Positions 55,664 to 58,764 of a stretch of DNA of 58,764 nt are shown here, piece after piece. The stretch is from contig CACJXQ010000009.1 of the NCBI GenBank assembly GCA_902597385.1, positions 1 to 58,764 on the forward strand, written 5' to 3'. This DNA comes from an uncultured Pseudomonadota bacterium (GTDB taxonomy: Bacteria; Pseudomonadota; Gammaproteobacteria; Ga0077536). How positions within the stretch are numbered: the first letter of the stretch is position 1; each line of letters starts with the position of its first letter. The notes beneath the pieces were generated by a model. That model made no database searches, had not been told where the DNA came from, and saw nothing but the letters and a program-made list of their open reading frames with translations. Made by a program: the position numbers and the translations under genes.

Positions 55664-56545
55664 ATGAAGATGCTAATCGTGGGGTCCAATGGTTTTATTG
55701 GGTGTTCCCTTGCCGCCAAATTGAAAAATCTAGGTTTTCAGGTTATCGAGATGAGTTCCACTGATGGTTCCGGGATCGATCCAGTTACTGGCCTTTTGCC
55801 TGTGGACTTTTCTTTTCCAAAAGGAGTCTCGACTGTGATTTATCTTGCTCAATCTCCCTTGGCCTCAAAAATCATTAAGGGTGCCTCTCACGCATTAAGC
55901 GTTAATTGTGTTAGTGCTGTTAGACTAGCGTCGATGGCCGTTCATTCCAAGGTTCAAAGGTTTATATACCTCTCTACTGGAAATGTATATGCTCCGTCTT
56001 TTGATAAGCTCTGTGTGGACTCCCCATTGCGCAGAGATAACTTATATTCATTGAGTAAAGTCCATGCTGAAGAAGCACTAACTCTTTTTAGAAATCAATG
56101 TGAGATGATAGTAGTCAGACCATTTGGGGTTTTTGGAGACGGGCAAAAAGAGCGGCTAATTCCAAATCTGATCAAGAAAGTACGAATGAATGAAATAATC
56201 TCCTTGCACCCTAGTCCTAGCGAAATGGCCCGTAAACCTAACGAAACTGACGGCCTAAGAATTTCTTTGATTCACATTGAGGATGCGGTGGATATTTTAG
56301 CGACCATAGCCATTAAGGGTGGAGTCAATTACCTTAATCTTGCCGGACCTGAAATCTCTAGTATTCAGTCATTAGCTCAAAAAATATCCAGATTGTCAGG
56401 AAAGGAGTCCAGTTTTATCATCGAGGAAGACTGTCGTGAAACAGACTATATAGCTGATTTCCAGTCTGCGAAGGAAATATTGGGGCGGGACTTTATATCA
56501 ATCGAAACAGGTCTTACTTCTCTGATTGATTCATCAGTCGCTTGA
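55664..56545 (+). CDS. NAD-dependent epimerase/dehydratase
   Basis: A 293-residue extended-SDR protein. The nucleotide loop is G7-x2-G10-x2-G13 ('MLIVGSNGFIGCSLAAKL') and the catalytic pair is Y128-x3-K132 ('NLYSLSKVHAEEAL'). 'RFIYLSTGNVYAP' supplies the conserved Ser/Thr. The usual substrate is an NDP-sugar; C4 or C3/C5 epimerisation, dehydration or reduction cannot be separated by eye. The 3' end overlaps the convergent asparagine-synthase gene by 32 nt. Confidence 0.85.
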   Translation: MKMLIVGSNGFIGCSLAAKLKNLGFQVIEMSSTDGSGIDPVTGLLPVDFSFPKGVSTVIYLAQSPLASKIIKGASHALSVNCVSAVRLASMAVHSKVQRFIYLSTGNVYAPSFDKLCVDSPLRRDNLYSLSKVHAEEALTLFRNQCEMIVVRPFGVFGDGQKERLIPNLIKKVRMNEIISLHPSPSEMARKPNETDGLRISLIHIEDAVDILATIAIKGGVNYLNLAGPEISSIQSLAQKISRLSGKESSFIIEEDCRETDYIADFQSAKEILGRDFISIETGLTSLIDSSVA

Positions 56546-58430
56546 TTTTAGTGTCACTACCATAAATTTGATTCCAGTTTTCAAGGTTTAGCAAAGACCA
56601 GATGAGCAGTCGACGGTTTTCTCTACCTTCCAAGTGATCCTTTATTAGCGACGCTGTATTTTTGAAGTCTAGAAACTTGTAGATTAGTGAGTCAGGGTTC
56701 AACAGTAAATTTTTTACATAGGTTATACTTTCTCCCTTAAACCAACTAGCGTCTGGAGCTGAAAATCCTTGTTTTTCTCTAGAAATGACCTCTTCTGGAA
56801 CGTGACGAGATAGCATTTTCCTGAGAACTAATTTGCCATCTCGAGTTTTTTTAAAGTATTGGGCTGTTTTATTACCTGGTTCATTCTCATTCAGAGATAC
56901 TACCTCGGATAATTTACCTAATTTGAGGTGGGTTGGGAGATTCACCGAGAAGTCGACCAGATCATTGTCGAGAAACGGGACCCTTGTCTCCAAGCTATGA
57001 GCCATAGAAAGTTTATCCTCGACTACTAATAAACCATGGAGAAACGTTTTAGCCTCGAAATAGAGAGAATGGTTTACATAGTCTTCAGGCCTGTTCAAAT
57101 TTTCAGAGTGATTAATAAAAACACTTCTAAAAATTTCCTTCGTAGATATGTCTCGTATTTCCTTACTAATGGGCGAAAGAACATCTTTGATTCGGTCACC
57201 TGGTAATAATCTTTGCCAATAGTTATAGTATTTCTCAACGTAATGATCAAAATTATCATTTACGACAGCTCGATAGTACCGCCATGGATAACCCCCAAAC
57301 AGTTCGTCGCCGCCGGCTCCAGACAGAACTACTTTTACAAATTTGCTCGCTAATTTCGCGGCGTAATAGTTAGGGTAGCTTTGACCAACTCTCGGTTCTT
57401 CGAGATGCCAGGTAAATTTAGGGAGGATGCGTTCCATGTCCCCAGCTTTTAGAACCATTTCATAATGCTCAGTTTGGAATTTGTAGGACATAAATTCGGC
57501 TTCCCTTCGCTCATCGAATCCCATTTCTACCCCTGATGCAGAACTTAGATCGAATCCGCATGTAAAAGTCTTTAGATTAGGAAGTGATTTTGCTGCGATG
57601 GCCGTAATGGAGCCAGAGTCTATTCCGCCGCTGAGATAGGACCCGATTTCTACGTCGCTTACGAGTTGCCTTTTTACGGCTTGCTTAAACAACCTGTCCA
57701 ATTCTTCTATAAGCTCTTTTTCGTCATGTTGATATTTAGGCTCTTCGAAGCAAAAATCCCAATATCTACTTATTTTCAAATCATCTTTTGACTCTAAATC
57801 GAAAACCCCGAAACAGCCAGCTGGAAACATGTTGATGTTTTTAAATAAGGTATTAGATGTAAAAAAATTTTGGAATGTTAGATACTCGAGCAAACCTTCT
57901 GGAGATAATTCACTGCCCACTGAATCAGCGGAGATGATCGCTTTAATTTCTGAGGCAAATACAAACTGTTTCGAATTAAGAGAATAGTATAAAGGTTTAA
58001 TCCCGTATCTATCTCTTGCTACAGTAATTTTTTTGGATTTTTTATCTAGAATAGCGAGAGCAAACATTCCGTTGAACCGTCCAAATGCCTTTTCACCCCA
58101 ATGGCTGTATGCTTTTAGCACTACCTCGGTATCCGAAGCAGTCTCAAAATGACAGCCCGCTTTCTCTAAATCAGTCCTGAGTTCCCGAAAGTTATAGATT
58201 TCTCCATTATAAATGAGTGTCAATCCCTCAGTAGGACTATGCATCGGCTGGGATGCCGCCTCCGATAGATCTATTATCTTTAGTCGACGGTGCACAAAGC
58301 CTGTTGCCCCGTCGACATGGACGCCTTTTCCATCGGGTCCTCTATGGGTGAGAATTTCACTGATGTTTTCTAGAAGCTTTCGGTCAGCCGGACTTCCATC
58401 AAGGTTTACTGTTCCCGCAATGCCGCACAC
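56514..58430 (-). CDS. asnB: Glutamine-dependent asparagine synthase-type amidotransferase
   Basis: A 638-residue AsnB-family protein. The glutaminase nucleophile is Cys2 ('MCGIAGTVNLDG'), with 'LTHRGPDGKGVHVDGATGFV' and 'LIYNGEIYNFRELR' in the first domain. The synthetase domain has the ATP loop 'VEIGSYLSGGIDSGSITAIA' and 'KVVLSGAGGDELFGGYPWRY'. In polysaccharide loci such enzymes often amidate a sugar acid rather than make free asparagine, and its position here favours that. The start is GTG at 58428-58430, sharing one base with the upstream epimerase stop (TAGTG), so the two are coupled. Confidence 0.9.
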   Translation of the reverse strand: MCGIAGTVNLDGSPADRKLLENISEILTHRGPDGKGVHVDGATGFVHRRLKIIDLSEAASQPMHSPTEGLTLIYNGEIYNFRELRTDLEKAGCHFETASDTEVVLKAYSHWGEKAFGRFNGMFALAILDKKSKKITVARDRYGIKPLYYSLNSKQFVFASEIKAIISADSVGSELSPEGLLEYLTFQNFFTSNTLFKNINMFPAGCFGVFDLESKDDLKISRYWDFCFEEPKYQHDEKELIEELDRLFKQAVKRQLVSDVEIGSYLSGGIDSGSITAIAAKSLPNLKTFTCGFDLSSASGVEMGFDERREAEFMSYKFQTEHYEMVLKAGDMERILPKFTWHLEEPRVGQSYPNYYAAKLASKFVKVVLSGAGGDELFGGYPWRYYRAVVNDNFDHYVEKYYNYWQRLLPGDRIKDVLSPISKEIRDISTKEIFRSVFINHSENLNRPEDYVNHSLYFEAKTFLHGLLVVEDKLSMAHSLETRVPFLDNDLVDFSVNLPTHLKLGKLSEVVSLNENEPGNKTAQYFKKTRDGKLVLRKMLSRHVPEEVISREKQGFSAPDASWFKGESITYVKNLLLNPDSLIYKFLDFKNTASLIKDHLEGRENRRLLIWSLLNLENWNQIYGSDTKIKRLMNQSEK

Positions 58431-58764
58431 TATCTTTCAGCCGCTTTTTGTTGGCGCTTTAAAAGGGCTTCCTTATCATTATTTCTCCACTCAATCAGCT
58501 TGGTAAGCCCGCCCTTTAAATTTTCTTTGGCGGTAAAGTTGATTTCCCTTTTGGCTTTTTCAGGGCAACCGATTCTATTCTTAACTAGAGTAGCTTCGCT
58601 ACGTTCTTTATACGAAACCGGTTGTGTGCACTCCGTGAGTTCAAGTAGCATCTCTGCTAGTTCCTTCAAAGTAGTTCGAGTGCCGGTTCCGACATTATAA
58701 AATTCGTCGGTCACTTCTGCTTTCATTGCGCAAATATTGGCTAAGGCGCAATCTTCCACCGAGA
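58430..58764 (-). CDS. NAD-dependent epimerase/dehydratase, partial (C-terminal end)
   Basis: The frame enters from the right edge, so the N-terminus and nucleotide-binding domain lie outside. The visible 111 residues begin 'SVEDCALANICAMKAEV' and include 'FYNVGTGTRTTLKELAEML', the typical C-terminal segments (V-x-D-x-A-x-A and F-N-V-G-T-G) of UDP-glucose 4-epimerase-like extended SDR enzymes. The tail is basic and helical. It is cotranscribed with, and overlaps by 1 nt, the asparagine-synthase-type gene. Confidence 0.82.
   Translation of the reverse strand, partial: SVEDCALANICAMKAEVTDEFYNVGTGTRTTLKELAEMLLELTECTQPVSYKERSEATLVKNRIGCPEKAKREINFTAKENLKGGLTKLIEWRNNDKEALLKRQQKAAER

Noticed and set aside
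1-58764. CRISPR arrays, tRNA or rRNA genes, insertion sequences, toxin-antitoxin pairs
   Set aside because: Looked for in all spacers; no repeat-spacer pattern, cloverleaf-like sequence, transposase or integrase motif, or short paired operon was found.

Overview
The window looks like a moderately AT-rich chromosomal segment of a gammaproteobacterium. The evidence is gene order and family type: accB-accC-prmA-dusB-fis-purH-purD, leuS-lptE-holA-proA-nadD-rsfS-rlmH, hisB-hisH and pstCAB-phoU with phoBR are all gammaproteobacterial arrangements, and LptE, BepA, DsbD and a heptosyltransferase-type enzyme imply a Gram-negative envelope with lipopolysaccharide. Gene packing is tight: many 1-17 nt overlaps, convergent pairs only 8-25 nt apart, and frequent TTG/GTG starts. 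I saw no tRNA, rRNA, CRISPR array, insertion sequence or phage gene. The organism cannot be named from this alone.

Layout. (1) 1-5308: end of a glycan locus (partial GT9 heptosyltransferase-like gene, sulfotransferase-like gene, GT4 glycosyltransferase, ELM1-family protein) running into ilvE and fxsA. (2) 5397-8022: cutA, dsbD and a TlpA-like thioredoxin, a periplasmic thiol-redox group. (3) 8118-15430: aroQ, the acetyl-CoA carboxylase subunits accB/accC, prmA, dusB, fis, purH, purD. (4) 15456-20370: hisB-hisH without hisA/hisF beside them, hemF, a Rieske oxygenase, a flavodoxin-like protein and a methyltransferase. (5) 20554-29462: phosphate uptake and its control: pstC-pstA-pstB-phoU (no pstS here), an aminotransferase, and phoB-phoR on the other strand. 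PstC and PstA are the enlarged forms with big extracytoplasmic inserts. (6) 29661-36540: the leuS to rlmH housekeeping run. (7) 36587-41595: pyrophosphate-dependent phosphofructokinase followed by a proton-pumping pyrophosphatase, which together suggest pyrophosphate is used as an energy currency, then divergent bepA.

(8) 41638-58764: a surface-polysaccharide locus of the ABC-transporter type. A Wzm/Wzt-like exporter, whose ATPase carries two C-terminal beta-rich regions, is followed by three methyltransferases, a deacetylase-like protein, two unusual glycosyltransferases, a FemAB/GNAT-like acyltransferase, a sulfotransferase, a DegT-type sugar aminotransferase, NAD-dependent epimerases and an asparagine-synthase-type amidotransferase. 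The predicted product is a methylated, amino-sugar-containing, possibly sulfated and amidated polysaccharide.

The most interesting part is inside region 8. Three gene families occur twice in mirrored order (methyltransferase, glycosyltransferase, DegT aminotransferase), one of the DegT copies being only a remnant of its C-terminal end. The second glycosyltransferase contains a block of tandem degenerate repeats of about 15 residues, rich in hydrophobic and basic residues, with still-identical DNA repeats inside it, pointing to recent expansion within an enzyme.
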